Origin: Archaeoglobus sp. UBA230
Lineage (GTDB): Archaea > Halobacteriota > Archaeoglobi > Archaeoglobales > Archaeoglobaceae
Length of the DNA stretch: 46,067 nucleotides
NCBI GenBank assembly: GCA_002507545.1
Contig: DAVR01000006.1
Coordinates: 1 to 46,067, forward strand
Direction of reading: 5' to 3'
In this document: positions 17,581 to 26,329 of the stretch, piece after piece
How the letters are laid out: each line of letters starts with the position of its first letter
How positions within the stretch are numbered: position 1 is the first letter of the stretch
Program-made: the position numbers and the translations under genes
The notes under the pieces: model-generated
Database searches by the model: none
Told to the model about the DNA's origin: nothing
Seen by the model: the letters and a program-made list of their open reading frames with translations, nothing else

Positions 17581-19116
17581 ATGAAGACAATACCGCAACT
17601 ATTAAATGAGCTGGCAGACATCGAACGACCATCCATATTTTACAATGACGAGGGATTCTCCTACAAGGATTTTGTGAAAAAAGTGGATGAGGTTGCGTAC
17701 GGCTTGAAAAAATTGGGGTTAGGGAAAGGAGATAGGGTCGCCATTATAGCACTAAATCAGCCAGAGTGGTTGTATACCTTTTTTGGGTCAACCAAGATTG
17801 GAATAGAGGTTGTGGCTCTCAATGTAAGGTACAGAGAGGCAGAATTAAATTATATGCTCACCAATTCGAGAGCAAAGGCTGTAGTTTGTTTGCCTGAATT
17901 TGCGGGCTTTGATTACCAGAGTTTTTTCGCCAAAGCCGACTTTCCAAATCTTGAGTATGAGATTTATATCGGGGATTCTGAAAGAGGCATTCCATTTAGC
18001 GAGCTTGAAGGGGAGACAAGCGATGGAATAGAAAAAATGAGTCAGGAAGTGACAGAAAACGATACTGCAGTGATTATATACACGTCAGGAACAACCGGAA
18101 GGCCGAAGGGAGCTAAATTGACCCACAAAAGTTTGTTATCATCTGCAGTAGCAGAGAGAGACCACATTAACGCTACAGAGTCAGATGTCGGCTCCATCCA
18201 CCTCCCGCTTAACCACGTAGGTGGAGTAACCTGCACACTTCTAACCGTTTTAACTGCCAAAGGTTCTGTCGTTCTGGTTCCGTATTTCGATCCTAATAAA
18301 GTGCTTAGCATTATCGAAAATCACAAGGTCACAATTTTCGGCGGGGTGCCTACGATGTACCACATGCTTTTTAACACCAATTTCGACGAATACGATGTTT
18401 CGTCAGTGAGGGTAGCTATTATCGGCGGTTCTGCACCGCTCAAAGATTTGGTGGTGAGGATACGGGAAAAGTTCAAGAACGCAAAAATCATGCACTTATA
18501 CGGCTTAACCGAGTCTTCAGGTGCATGTTTACTTTCCCCTCTTGTCGGTGATGTCGAAAGTTTATTTGACCCACGTGGAATGCCAGTCCTCGGACTTCCG
18601 ATTGATGGCTACCAAGTTAAGATTGTGGATGACAGAGGAAATGAGCTGCCAGAAGGAGAGGTTGGAGAAATTGCCGTAAAAGGTGACTGTGTTTGTGATG
18701 GATATGTAGGTCTTGAAAAGGAAACTTCTGAAGCTTTTAGAGATGGATGGCTATTTACAGGAGATTTAGGATACAAAAAAGGCAATCTGGTGTACTTTAT
18801 GGGCAGGAAAAAGGAGATGTTTGTGCAAGCCGGTTACAATGTCTATCCGGCTGAAGTGGAGACTATTCTAATCTCACACCCTAAGGTGGCAATGGTGGCA
18901 GTTATAGGTGTCAAAGATGAGTTCTATGGTGAGAAGGGAGTGGCATATGTAATTCCGGAGGGGGACGTCACAGAGGAGGAGCTAAGGGACTACTGTTCGA
19001 AATACATTGCTGACTACAAGATACCCAAGGAGTTCATTTTCACAAACACCCTGCCTCTAACACCAATCGGCAAAATACAGAAATCAGAGCTAATCAAAAT
19101 GTATGAAAAAAGATAG
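17581..19116 (+). CDS. acyl-CoA synthetase (AMP-forming, ANL superfamily)
   Basis: 511 aa. The AMP-binding P-loop YTSGTTGRPKGA is near residues 165-176. YGLTES (motif A5) is near 308, DGWLFTGDLGY (A7 region) near 389, and the catalytic C-terminal lysine region LTPIGKIQKSEL near 494. It activates a carboxylic acid to its CoA thioester with ATP, giving AMP and PPi. Chain length cannot be read from the sequence. The gene converges on the CoA-transferase/crotonase operon, so a role in uptake and beta-oxidation of fatty or aromatic acids is likely. Length is normal for the family. Confidence 0.92.
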   Translation: MKTIPQLLNELADIERPSIFYNDEGFSYKDFVKKVDEVAYGLKKLGLGKGDRVAIIALNQPEWLYTFFGSTKIGIEVVALNVRYREAELNYMLTNSRAKAVVCLPEFAGFDYQSFFAKADFPNLEYEIYIGDSERGIPFSELEGETSDGIEKMSQEVTENDTAVIIYTSGTTGRPKGAKLTHKSLLSSAVAERDHINATESDVGSIHLPLNHVGGVTCTLLTVLTAKGSVVLVPYFDPNKVLSIIENHKVTIFGGVPTMYHMLFNTNFDEYDVSSVRVAIIGGSAPLKDLVVRIREKFKNAKIMHLYGLTESSGACLLSPLVGDVESLFDPRGMPVLGLPIDGYQVKIVDDRGNELPEGEVGEIAVKGDCVCDGYVGLEKETSEAFRDGWLFTGDLGYKKGNLVYFMGRKKEMFVQAGYNVYPAEVETILISHPKVAMVAVIGVKDEFYGEKGVAYVIPEGDVTEEELRDYCSKYIADYKIPKEFIFTNTLPLTPIGKIQKSELIKMYEKR

Positions 19117-19119
19117 CAA

Positions 19120-19788
19120 TTATTTTCTTGCAAGTTCAAGGGCTCGTCTGTTCAGTAATTCTGTGTACCTCTCCCACTCATCAATATCTTCCTTTTCTGC
19201 TTTCCAAATGACGAATCTGCAAACATCATCTCCTGCCGGAATCGTCTTTTCAAACTTTACCTGAAATGTCAGCTCTCTTCCAGTCTCTTTTTCGTATTTT
19301 TCTCTCAGTGCCTCAAGCATTCCTTGGACGAAGTATCTCTGTACTCTGCAATCAAAAGCCGAGTATACGTCTTGATGAGGGCACCAAATGATGTCAAATC
19401 CCATCACTTCATCACCTTCGACCCATGGCTTCTCTACGGATGCATAGGCGATCGTGTTTACGAGCGTCGCGAAGAAGCTCACTGCTTCCATCTCATTCAG
19501 ACCTTCAAACTTGGTCTTCGAGATCATTTGTTCGACAACCTCCCTTCCAACTCTCTTCAGTGCTTCATAAACAACCCTCTGACCCTCCTCTCCAAATTCT
19601 CTCTCGCAGGACTTGAGAATCTCAATAACCGCCCTGGCTTGCATCGTACTCCACACCCACAACACAGTGGGGTCGTAGTCAGTCTTGAGCAATTTTCTCA
19701 CTTTTTTAAGCCCCTCTTTGTATGGGAACTCGAAGATGAACTCCTTCTCAATCATCTCTTCTCGATTCCAGTGGGCCAAAAACCTCAC
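19120..19788 (-). CDS. ATC-hydrolase-like protein (L-2-amino-thiazoline-4-carboxylate hydrolase family)
   Basis: 222 aa, soluble. The middle and C-terminal parts contain FDIIWCPHQDVYSAFDCRVQ, QRYFVQGML and DDVCRFVIWKAE, which resemble the ATC hydrolase family (PF14196). True activity is rarely known, and many members are coupled with CoA or redox enzymes. The GTG start overlaps the stop of the CoA-transferase gene by 4 bp (GTGA), making it the last gene of the operon that starts with crotonase. An accessory or ligand-binding role in the pathway is as likely as hydrolysis. Confidence 0.55.
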   Translation of the reverse strand: MRFLAHWNREEMIEKEFIFEFPYKEGLKKVRKLLKTDYDPTVLWVWSTMQARAVIEILKSCEREFGEEGQRVVYEALKRVGREVVEQMISKTKFEGLNEMEAVSFFATLVNTIAYASVEKPWVEGDEVMGFDIIWCPHQDVYSAFDCRVQRYFVQGMLEALREKYEKETGRELTFQVKFEKTIPAGDDVCRFVIWKAEKEDIDEWERYTELLNRRALELARK

Positions 19789-20558
19789 CTCGTCCGATAT
19801 ATGTTAAGGATATCTATCTTTCTAAGAGTTTCAAGTTCCTCTTTGGTAACCTCTTCGCCTACTTTTGCTCTTGAGACATCCACGTCAAATCCGGTCATCT
19901 TTACGATTTCCTCTTCTTTCACTCCCGGATAAATCGTTTCCACATACGCTTCCTTAGTTTTATCGTCGAATTTCATTATACACAGATTTGTAACAATCAT
20001 CATTGGGCCGCCGGGAAGACCCAGCTCTTCTCTGTCAACGAGTTCGTCGGAGAACGGCTTTTTTACCTTCCATCCCGGTGTTGTGATGTAATCCACAAAT
20101 TCAACGAGCTTTTTAGGATGGTGGGCAACAATTATGATCGTGTTCGTGAAGCATCCAATGTCAACCGCACCTCCACTTCCAGCGATCCTCTTGTGCTTTC
20201 CCAGATAGTTTCCAATTACTGTCGAATTTACGTTCCCATACTTGTCAACCTGTGCCCCGCCAATGAAACCAATTTCGTAATCCCCCCTCCCTGTTCCGGC
20301 GAGGGAGTGAAGGTTGCTGAGTTGTGCAGAACATCGGTAGCTTATTCTGGGACCGAAGAGGGAAACGGGTATTTCCGGAATTAAAACGTCAAAAGAACCG
20401 CTCTCGATGTTTATTTTAATGTTGGGTGCGTAGAGTTCCTTCGCGAGTTTTGTTACCAGAACTGGTAACCCTATGCCTGCGATGAGGTTTTTACCATCGT
20501 GCTTTGACAACTCACGAGCCGCAAATATCACGGCAGCCTCAAGTTGCGAGTACTCCAT
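19785..20558 (-). CDS. CoA transferase, beta subunit (glutaconate CoA-transferase B-like)
   Basis: 257 aa from the ATG at 20558, which follows GGGGTGGTG; a longer start 7 codons upstream would overlap gctA-like DNA by 19 bp. The IESGSFD segment carries the type I CoA-transferase catalytic Glu (ESG). A glycine-rich region GTGRGDYEIGFIGGAQVDKYGNVNS follows in two halves near 110-135. Together with the alpha subunit upstream it would move CoA between carboxylic acids, generating an acyl-CoA without ATP. The substrate is not determinable. Confidence 0.88.
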   Translation of the reverse strand: MEYSQLEAAVIFAARELSKHDGKNLIAGIGLPVLVTKLAKELYAPNIKINIESGSFDVLIPEIPVSLFGPRISYRCSAQLSNLHSLAGTGRGDYEIGFIGGAQVDKYGNVNSTVIGNYLGKHKRIAGSGGAVDIGCFTNTIIIVAHHPKKLVEFVDYITTPGWKVKKPFSDELVDREELGLPGGPMMIVTNLCIMKFDDKTKEAYVETIYPGVKEEEIVKMTGFDVDVSRAKVGEEVTKEELETLRKIDILNIYRTR

Positions 20559-20560
20559 TT

Positions 20561-21529
20561 TCACCACCCCTTCAACCACGTTCTGGGTCTGAATCCTAAG
20601 CCCTTGACTGCTCTGAGTTTCATTAGCCTCTCAATACCCAATTTTTTGACGTATTCATGGTGATTTTCTATGCTATAAACCCACTCCTCAGCCCACCTCT
20701 GAAAGCCATCCTCGGTCTGTGCCTCCTTAACGTAGTTCATTATGAACTCCATATCCAGATCGTAGTAATGGGAGACAACAGTTGGGTGAGCTCCCCACGG
20801 CAACTCTACAATTTTATCCACATGGATGTTGGGTATTAAATTTCTGTTCGGGTCCTCTCTGAGATACTCTTCGGGAACTATCTCCTCAGCTATTACGATT
20901 ACTTTATCAGCAGCCAAAGCTGCAAACTGATCAACTCCTTCAACACCAAATATTCTGCATGTCCCTTCTGTCCCAACTTGCTGAACATGCAAAATTGCCA
21001 CATCTGGTTTTATTGCTGGCAGTAACACCCTTTCCTCACCATTTTCCGTAAAAGGGTCTTTCATAAGTATGTATTTTTTCTTTGGGATTTTTTCTTTGTT
21101 TCTTGCAAGTTCCCTAATCTTTTCGATTTTGGAATACTTGGGATTAAGTATGTCTGAACCTTTTGTGTAATTTGAGGCAACAAAATTCAGACCAAAGGCG
21201 GCAGCCATGAAAATCAGCAGAGAATCGTTGTGTCCGAGGTCTTCGATAATCAAATTTCCCTTGTTGCACTCTCTTTCAATGCACGGAGCTTTACCAAACG
21301 CCCCAAGGTAGTTGTAACATCCAATAAATCCCCGTATGCAACCAGCACCAACAGCCGGATCGTGAAGTGAAAGTATTGCAAGTGTAATCAGGTTCTTCTT
21401 CTGTTGTCTCATAATCTCGTAAATTGCAGCCATTGGAAACCTTGAGTCAAGCACACCGCCAAATGCGACTATATCCCCGTTTTTAACTTCTCTGATTGCT
21501 TCTTCGAGTGTCACGACTTTCTCACTCAT
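20561..21529 (-). CDS. CoA transferase, alpha subunit (glutaconate CoA-transferase A-like)
   Basis: 322 aa. The N-terminal VTLEEAIREVKNGDIVAFGG is the usual type I CoA-transferase alpha start, and GCIRGFIGCYNYLG and AAFGLNFVASNYTKGSD match the GctA pattern. The ATG follows GGAGGTGG and overlaps the stop of the crotonase gene by 8 bp. It forms a heteromer with the product of the next gene, 2 bp downstream. Known: GctAB acts in glutaconate/aromatic or fatty acid breakdown. The acceptor in this organism is unknown. Confidence 0.9.
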   Translation of the reverse strand: MSEKVVTLEEAIREVKNGDIVAFGGVLDSRFPMAAIYEIMRQQKKNLITLAILSLHDPAVGAGCIRGFIGCYNYLGAFGKAPCIERECNKGNLIIEDLGHNDSLLIFMAAAFGLNFVASNYTKGSDILNPKYSKIEKIRELARNKEKIPKKKYILMKDPFTENGEERVLLPAIKPDVAILHVQQVGTEGTCRIFGVEGVDQFAALAADKVIVIAEEIVPEEYLREDPNRNLIPNIHVDKIVELPWGAHPTVVSHYYDLDMEFIMNYVKEAQTEDGFQRWAEEWVYSIENHHEYVKKLGIERLMKLRAVKGLGFRPRTWLKGW

Positions 21530-22385
21530 TCAACCACCTCCTCACCAAATCCGGGCTCAAAACATCCATCAGCCTTTCACCCTCATTCGTAAACTCTGGC
21601 TTTCTTTTATCCCTAAAAGCTGCAGGCCCCTCAAAGAAGTCTCTGTTGAGCAGCAGATTCCAGAAGAGGAGATTTTCAATTCTCACACCCTCTTCGATCG
21701 GCCGCCCAATACCTCTGATCAGTGCCTCCTTGTCCGTCCTTACAGAACCCTGAGGGAAGGAACAGATTTTCTTTGCAATTTCCTTTGCTCTCTCTAAGAC
21801 TCTATTAGCAGGAACTACCTCATTCACAAGTCCAATCCTGTAGGCCTCTCCGGCATCAATCTCTTTTCCCGTCAGAATTAATTCCATCGCTCTGCCAAGC
21901 CCAACTACTCTCCACAACCTCTGAGTTCCACCATCACCCAGTCCCACGTTCCATCTTCTGTTAAGCACTCCAAACCTCGCATCTTCCGAGCATATTCTTA
22001 TATCCGCTGCCAGAGCGATTTCGAGACCACCAGCATAGCACAGACCGTTTATGGCTGCAATTATTGGCTTAAAAATCTCCATACCTCTCGTCAACCCTCC
22101 AAAACCCGGACCGTAGAATGCGTTTTTCCGAGGGAAGCTCACCTTCTGCTCCAGTATATACTTATGCCAGGCTTTTAGGTCGGCTCCTGTGCAGAAAGCT
22201 CTGCCAGTGCCGGTGATTATTGCAGCCCATAAATCGTCGTCTTCTCTGAATTTAATCCAAGCATCAGCAAGCTCGGCATTCGTCTCGGGGTCAATGCAGT
22301 TGAGAACCTCAGGACGATTAATGCGTATTATATACACTCTGTCATCTGCCTCCACTTCTATGTTTTTATATGTCATGAACTTCAT
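21522..22385 (-). CDS. enoyl-CoA hydratase/isomerase family protein (crotonase)
   Basis: 287 aa. GRAFCTGADLKAW (oxyanion hole, first part) near 65-77 and NGLCYAGGLEIALAADIRI (second part) near 113-131 are typical of the crotonase fold. A catalytic Glu in the usual hydratase position is seen in GGLEIALAADI; another Asp lies further on. The family also includes isomerases, dehydratases and decarboxylases, so beta-oxidation hydration is only the default call. It is the first gene of the operon, and repeats of TCATGAAC surround its start codon. Confidence 0.87.
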   Translation of the reverse strand: MKFMTYKNIEVEADDRVYIIRINRPEVLNCIDPETNAELADAWIKFREDDDLWAAIITGTGRAFCTGADLKAWHKYILEQKVSFPRKNAFYGPGFGGLTRGMEIFKPIIAAINGLCYAGGLEIALAADIRICSEDARFGVLNRRWNVGLGDGGTQRLWRVVGLGRAMELILTGKEIDAGEAYRIGLVNEVVPANRVLERAKEIAKKICSFPQGSVRTDKEALIRGIGRPIEEGVRIENLLFWNLLLNRDFFEGPAAFRDKRKPEFTNEGERLMDVLSPDLVRRWLNE

Positions 22386-22442
22386 TTGATCATGAACAAA
22401 TATTAATTATTTATGACACATTTTGAACAGATCATGAACAAA
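22373..22442 (-). promoter_or_regulatory. tandem TCATGAAC operator-like repeats
   Basis: TCATGAAC occurs three times, at 22373-22380, 22390-22397 and 22432-22439. The latter two lie in 13-bp perfect direct repeats GATCATGAACAAA (22388-22400 and 22430-22442), 42 bp apart, about four helical turns. They surround the crotonase start codon and its AT-rich promoter and reach the 3' end of the ribbon-helix-helix gene. RHH proteins usually bind tandem short sites, so that neighbour is the natural candidate. Confidence 0.65.
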
Positions 22443-22443
22443 G

Positions 22444-23007
22444 CTACTTTGTGAGTCTCAGGACAAACCCCTGAGACCTTAGCTCAAGTGATACACTCAC
22501 ATCAAAATTTTTTTCGAAAAAATACTTGAGTTGTTTACCCCATATCTCATCTATTTTGGAACTCGCCATTTTCGAAAAGAAAAACAGGGAAATACTCCCA
22601 TCTTCGTGTTCTATAGTTTCCAGTTTCCTTATCCTATCACAAACGAGCCATATTTTTTCAATGGCTTCAATAGCCTCCTTCAGAGTTAGTTTATCTAAGG
22701 GTTTTGAAGCGACCCACTCAACCGCAATCTCGTTTGCATTGTTTTTAATTGCCGAGTCTGGACCGTTTTCAAAAATTGCCCGAAGTTGCTCTTTACTTAT
22801 AATACAAACATCCATGACCTCAAATACTTCTATTCTCAATTTATCAATTTCATTCAACTTCTTAAGTTCGGCAGAATTCTGAAAATACCGTTCAATTGCC
22901 TTCTCAATTACTTCGTTCAGTCTTTCTCCTCTTTTTTGTGAGAGATCAACTATTTTTTGGTAAAGCTCGTGTTTGATTGTCGTGTGGATGTGTCTTTTGG
23001 CAGACAT
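22444..23007 (-). CDS. ribbon-helix-helix transcriptional regulator with C-terminal domain
   Basis: 187 aa. The first ~45 residues (SAKRHIHTTIKHELYQKIVDL, then RGERLNEVIEKAIERYF) read as a ribbon-helix-helix DNA-binding fold with a basic strand. Residues 55-187 form a helix-rich domain that I do not recognise; it may sense a ligand, perhaps an acyl-CoA, which is inference. The gene lies just upstream of the crotonase operon on the same strand, with the TCATGAAC repeats between them. It is the likely local regulator. Confidence 0.8.
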   Translation of the reverse strand: MSAKRHIHTTIKHELYQKIVDLSQKRGERLNEVIEKAIERYFQNSAELKKLNEIDKLRIEVFEVMDVCIISKEQLRAIFENGPDSAIKNNANEIAVEWVASKPLDKLTLKEAIEAIEKIWLVCDRIRKLETIEHEDGSISLFFFSKMASSKIDEIWGKQLKYFFEKNFDVSVSLELRSQGFVLRLTK

Positions 23008-23195
23008 CGTAAAATACTAAAGTTTAAAAAATTAAAAAAGCTTTTGAGTTTAGTTCACCTGTCCTGAAAAGAATAAAAGTAAAACAATTAGCTTTTTCTT
23101 CGAGGGGTAGAACCATTGCCGAAGTTGTGAAGGATCACTACTGCAATCGCTTGACCTTATTGACGAAGGTAGAAGTGTATTCAGTGTGTATCCAA

Positions 23196-23921
23196 TCACA
23201 GCTTTCGAATTTCAGCCACCCTTAGCAACGCGGAGAAGTAAATTCCTGACACCACTTCTTTGACTCTGAATGCGTCAAGCTCGTCGTTTATACCTCCACC
23301 GATTTCTATCTCTGCCATACCCTCCTCCAACACGCTATATTTCACCTCAGGCACAATCTCAACAAACTCGTCAACACCCATGGGTTTTGAAATCCTGTAA
23401 AGCAGCCATTTTCCAAAGCCATCGAGAGGATTGGATTTGGCCTCTCTCTCAGGTTTAACGATCAACTTCGCCAGCTTGTAGCCGCCTCTCATAGCTGTCC
23501 CGCCCAGCCTCTCCATCTCCAGCATCGGATGTTTCCTCGTTATGTTTATAACCGCCAGCTTTTTCGGAAACCCTGCAACGTAGCCCCTTACAAGGGACAC
23601 GTCGTTATCAACATACATGAAAGGGCAGTAGGCGTAGTTCTTACCTTTAAACTCCACCTTAACGAAGAAGGCAAGCTCTTTGTACTGAACCAGTCCGGGA
23701 GCCTCGTAGTTCAGTTCTGGGAAATGAGGACTTGACGACACTATCTCGGCGAAGTAAATGTAAGCGTCTCCACTCGGTATAAATTCATCTGGCATTACCG
23801 ATTCGAGCAAATTTCTGTCGCAGATTACATGGGCTGCGATCGCATCCATTGCGTAGCTCCAAGGCCCTTCAGCCACAAGAGCGGATTTACCCGATTTTGA
23901 ATACGGGCCTGTCCAAGCCAT
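23196..23921 (-). CDS. acetoacetate decarboxylase family protein
   Basis: 241 aa, near the usual ADC length. The Lys pair K120/K121 in VAGFPKKLAVI is at the place of the Schiff-base lysine and its neighbour in acetoacetate decarboxylases. The surrounding VRGYVAGFPKKL and YCPFMYVDND are typical of the family (PF06314). Many members do other chemistry (aldolase-dehydratase, hydrolysis), so the exact reaction is open. It could remove acetoacetate made in fatty acid breakdown. The promoter lies in the 49-bp gap shared with the divergent nitroreductase gene, with a TATA-like TAAATA very close to the ATG. Confidence 0.85.
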   Translation of the reverse strand: MAWTGPYSKSGKSALVAEGPWSYAMDAIAAHVICDRNLLESVMPDEFIPSGDAYIYFAEIVSSSPHFPELNYEAPGLVQYKELAFFVKVEFKGKNYAYCPFMYVDNDVSLVRGYVAGFPKKLAVINITRKHPMLEMERLGGTAMRGGYKLAKLIVKPEREAKSNPLDGFGKWLLYRISKPMGVDEFVEIVPEVKYSVLEEGMAEIEIGGGINDELDAFRVKEVVSGIYFSALLRVAEIRKL

Positions 23922-23970
23922 AGGGCTATTTATTTGTGAAAGTATTTTAAATTTGAGGAGGAGTTAGGTC

Positions 23971-24495
23971 ATGGAAGACTGCCTTGAAGTGGTATACACG
24001 AGGAGGAGTGTTAGAACTTATTCTGACAGGGAAATTGGAGAAGAGGAGATAAAAAAGATTTTAAAAGCTGCAATGCAAGCACCATCTGCTGGTAATGAAC
24101 AGCCGTGGCACTTTATAGTCGTGAAGGACAGAGAGAAGCTTAAGAAGATGAGTGAAGCTTTTACCTTTGGCCAGATGCTACCAAACGCCGGTGCAGCAAT
24201 TGTTGTTTGTGCCGATCCGAAACTATCGAAGTATCCTTACGAAATGTGGGTTCAGGATTGTAGTGCTGCAACCGAGAACATTCTGATAGCGGCAAGGTGT
24301 CTCGGAATAGGCTCTGTGTGGCTTGGTGTTTATCCGAGAGAAGAGAGAATGGCACAGCTGAGGAAAATCCTGCAAATTCCCGATGAAATAGTTGTCTTTA
24401 GCGTCGTATCACTGGGCTACCCGAAATCCGAGAGGGAATTTTACGAGGCTGCAGACAGATTCAGGGAGGAGAGGATTCATATTGAAAAGTGGTGA
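23971..24495 (+). CDS. nitroreductase family FMN-dependent oxidoreductase
   Basis: 174 aa. The N-terminal YTRRSVRTYSDREIGEEEI and APSAGNEQPWHFIVV are the FMN-binding signatures, and AATENILIAARCLGIGSVWLG and SLGYPKSERE complete the nitroreductase fold. The GAGGAGGAG ribosome-binding site is 9 bp before the ATG. Members reduce nitro groups, quinones or flavins with NAD(P)H; the natural substrate here is unknown. Its 3' end overlaps the convergent MBL-hydrolase gene by 35 bp. Confidence 0.9.
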   Translation: MEDCLEVVYTRRSVRTYSDREIGEEEIKKILKAAMQAPSAGNEQPWHFIVVKDREKLKKMSEAFTFGQMLPNAGAAIVVCADPKLSKYPYEMWVQDCSAATENILIAARCLGIGSVWLGVYPREERMAQLRKILQIPDEIVVFSVVSLGYPKSEREFYEAADRFREERIHIEKW

Positions 24496-25264
24496 GGTGC
24501 TTTTCAACCATAATTTTTTCAAAGTTCAGAAAGATATCCTTTGGCTCTGGAATTCTCCTGTATATCACGCCTTTGCCCACGGGCTCTTCTCCAGCTGAAA
24601 TTAGCTCTCTGATTTTTTTGTCTCTCTCGTAAATCACTTTGAGATATCCATCCAGCTTTCCGATTATATTCTCTTCACTAAAAACAACATCGCCGTGTGA
24701 AGGGATAGCAATAGAAATATCTCGCTCCTGAACGACCTTCATTATTTTCTCAATAGACCTCACAAAATCACCAACATGACAGTCTCTGCACCCATACCAT
24801 GGACCAAAGGAGGTTAGATCAACATCGGCGAGAAAAATTGCCTTCTCATCTATTATAAAGCAGCAGTGCCCGGCTGAATGTCCAGGTGTGTGCAGAACCT
24901 CAATTGTGACACCATCAATCTCGAACTCTTCTCCATCTTCAAAGGTCCTGTTCACTCTCCCGAACTCGAAGTTTATGAAGAGATTAACCAAATCTCCAAT
25001 TCCATACCTCTCCCTGAATTCTTCGTAGCTCTCAATGGCTTCTGCATCGAGCACATGAGCTGCAACTCTTTTTCCGATTTTATTCAGAGCTATGTGATCT
25101 TCGTGCCAGTGGGAGTTTATCACCCACTCGACCTTCAAATCCTTTAGCACGTCTCCCGCTCCGGTGTCTATAATAAGGGATTTCCCAATGAGGACACTGT
25201 TGCTGTAAGGGTATCTCCCCTTCTTTGGCCCTTCAATAACATGTATCCTGTTGTTGATCTTCAT
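24461..25264 (-). CDS. metallo-beta-lactamase-fold hydrolase (paralogue of 32825-33667)
   Basis: 267 aa from the ATG at 25264 (MKINNRIHVIEGPKKG); an upstream ATG 5 codons earlier is possible. The dinuclear metal motif is SHWHEDH near 88-94, with HTPGHSAGHC and FLADVDLTSFGPWYG further on and SHGDVVF later, all as in glyoxalase-II-like hydrolases. It shares DVDLTSFGPWYG and a KHL-containing C-terminus with the second MBL gene in this window, so the two are paralogues with a common specialised role. Substrate unknown. It overlaps the convergent nitroreductase and lies 54 bp from the divergent hisH start. Confidence 0.87.
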   Translation of the reverse strand: MKINNRIHVIEGPKKGRYPYSNSVLIGKSLIIDTGAGDVLKDLKVEWVINSHWHEDHIALNKIGKRVAAHVLDAEAIESYEEFRERYGIGDLVNLFINFEFGRVNRTFEDGEEFEIDGVTIEVLHTPGHSAGHCCFIIDEKAIFLADVDLTSFGPWYGCRDCHVGDFVRSIEKIMKVVQERDISIAIPSHGDVVFSEENIIGKLDGYLKVIYERDKKIRELISAGEEPVGKGVIYRRIPEPKDIFLNFEKIMVEKHLTTFQYESSPP

Positions 25265-25318
25265 CGCTCTCTGATTCAAGCCATAATCTTATTAATCCTT
25301 TCTGAGCATGCAGGCAAG

Positions 25319-25912
25319 ATGATTGCAATAGTAAACTACGGCGTGGGCAACCTGAAGAGCATAGCAAAGGCAATTGAGTATGTCGGTGGAGAAGTCGTTG
25401 TTACAGAAGACCCCAAAACCATCATGGAAGCATCAGCGGTTATATTTCCGGGAGTTGGAGCATTTAAAACTGCAATCGAAAGACTCAACACTCTTAGAGA
25501 CATAATTGATAACCTGACAGTTCCGATTTTGGGAATTTGCCTTGGGATGCAGTTGTTTGCTACTGAGAGCACTGAAGGTGGTTTGTTTAAAGGGCTGAAC
25601 TACATTCCGGGTAGAGTTGTGAAGTTCCCTGACTGGGTTGGAAAAGTCCCACATATGGGTTGGAACACTCTTAAAATCGAGAAAGAGAGCGAGATACTCG
25701 ATGGTATCAAGGATGGCGCTTATGTTTACTTTGTCCACTCTTACTACATGGAAACGGATGATGAGTTTGTTTTGACGAAAACAGACTATGGGATTGACTT
25801 TGTTTCAGGAGTTGAGAGAGGTAACTATATCGGATTTCAGTTTCATCCAGAGAAAAGTGGCAAAACCGGATTAAAAATTCTCGAAAACTTTCTTAGAATT
25901 TCGAAACGATGA
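25319..25912 (+). CDS. hisH: imidazole glycerol phosphate synthase, glutamine amidotransferase subunit
   Basis: 197 aa from the ATG at 25319 (MIAIVNYGVGNLKSI); an earlier in-frame ATG at 25241 would lie inside the divergent gene and is unlikely. The nucleophile C74 lies in ILGICLGMQLF, and the catalytic His-Glu pair in FHPEKSG near 178. The class I GATase HisH makes ammonia for HisF, forming imidazole glycerol phosphate and AICAR in histidine synthesis. Other his genes are not in the window. Confidence 0.93.
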   Translation: MIAIVNYGVGNLKSIAKAIEYVGGEVVVTEDPKTIMEASAVIFPGVGAFKTAIERLNTLRDIIDNLTVPILGICLGMQLFATESTEGGLFKGLNYIPGRVVKFPDWVGKVPHMGWNTLKIEKESEILDGIKDGAYVYFVHSYYMETDDEFVLTKTDYGIDFVSGVERGNYIGFQFHPEKSGKTGLKILENFLRISKR

Positions 25913-25960
25913 TCACCAACCAGAAGATTTATTTTTACCTGATGACTACGAAATTACCAG

Positions 25961-26299
25961 ATGGATGCAGAGGTTGATCTCGACACCAATTCGAAAATTG
26001 CAGATAGTATAGTTAAAAACCTCATAAACTCCTATACAATTGATGAAATCATGGATCTTGTCAGGAAGAATAAGGATAAGGCGATTTATGTCTGTGTGAA
26101 GCGCGGGAAACCGGAGACGGTAAAGATATTCGTTGATTCTAACGGAAAACACTGCTACCGATGTGACGACACGCTCCTGATCCCAATTCCCAAGAAATTT
26201 GTAATTCTGGAGCCGGACAAGATGTATTTTGAGATGACACTGAGAGCGAATGTTTTGCTTGCACTGAACGGTGCTGAAGAAAGGGAGTTGCACCACTAA
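25961..26299 (+). CDS. hypothetical protein
   Basis: 112 aa, soluble, starting MDAEVDLDTNSKIADSIVKN. A helical N-terminal half is followed by beta-strand-like segments, and CYRC (near 66-69) gives a close Cys pair that could bind metal or be redox-active. TATA-like TTTATTTTT at 25928-25936 lies about 29 bp upstream of the ATG, which suggests leaderless transcription. The gene stands between hisH and asd on the same strand. I do not recognise the family. Confidence 0.7.
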   Translation: MDAEVDLDTNSKIADSIVKNLINSYTIDEIMDLVRKNKDKAIYVCVKRGKPETVKIFVDSNGKHCYRCDDTLLIPIPKKFVILEPDKMYFEMTLRANVLLALNGAEERELHH

Positions 26300-26329
26300 A
26301 TTTTTTAAATTGTTGCCAGTTCTTCAAGC

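Noticed and set aside
23008..23195. Open stretch between the RHH and ADC genes reading VKQLAFSSRGRTIAEVVKDHY on the plus strand.
   Set aside because: It has no start codon with a ribosome-binding site, continues only by running antisense into the ADC gene, and matches nothing I know. A decayed gene piece is possible but not supported.
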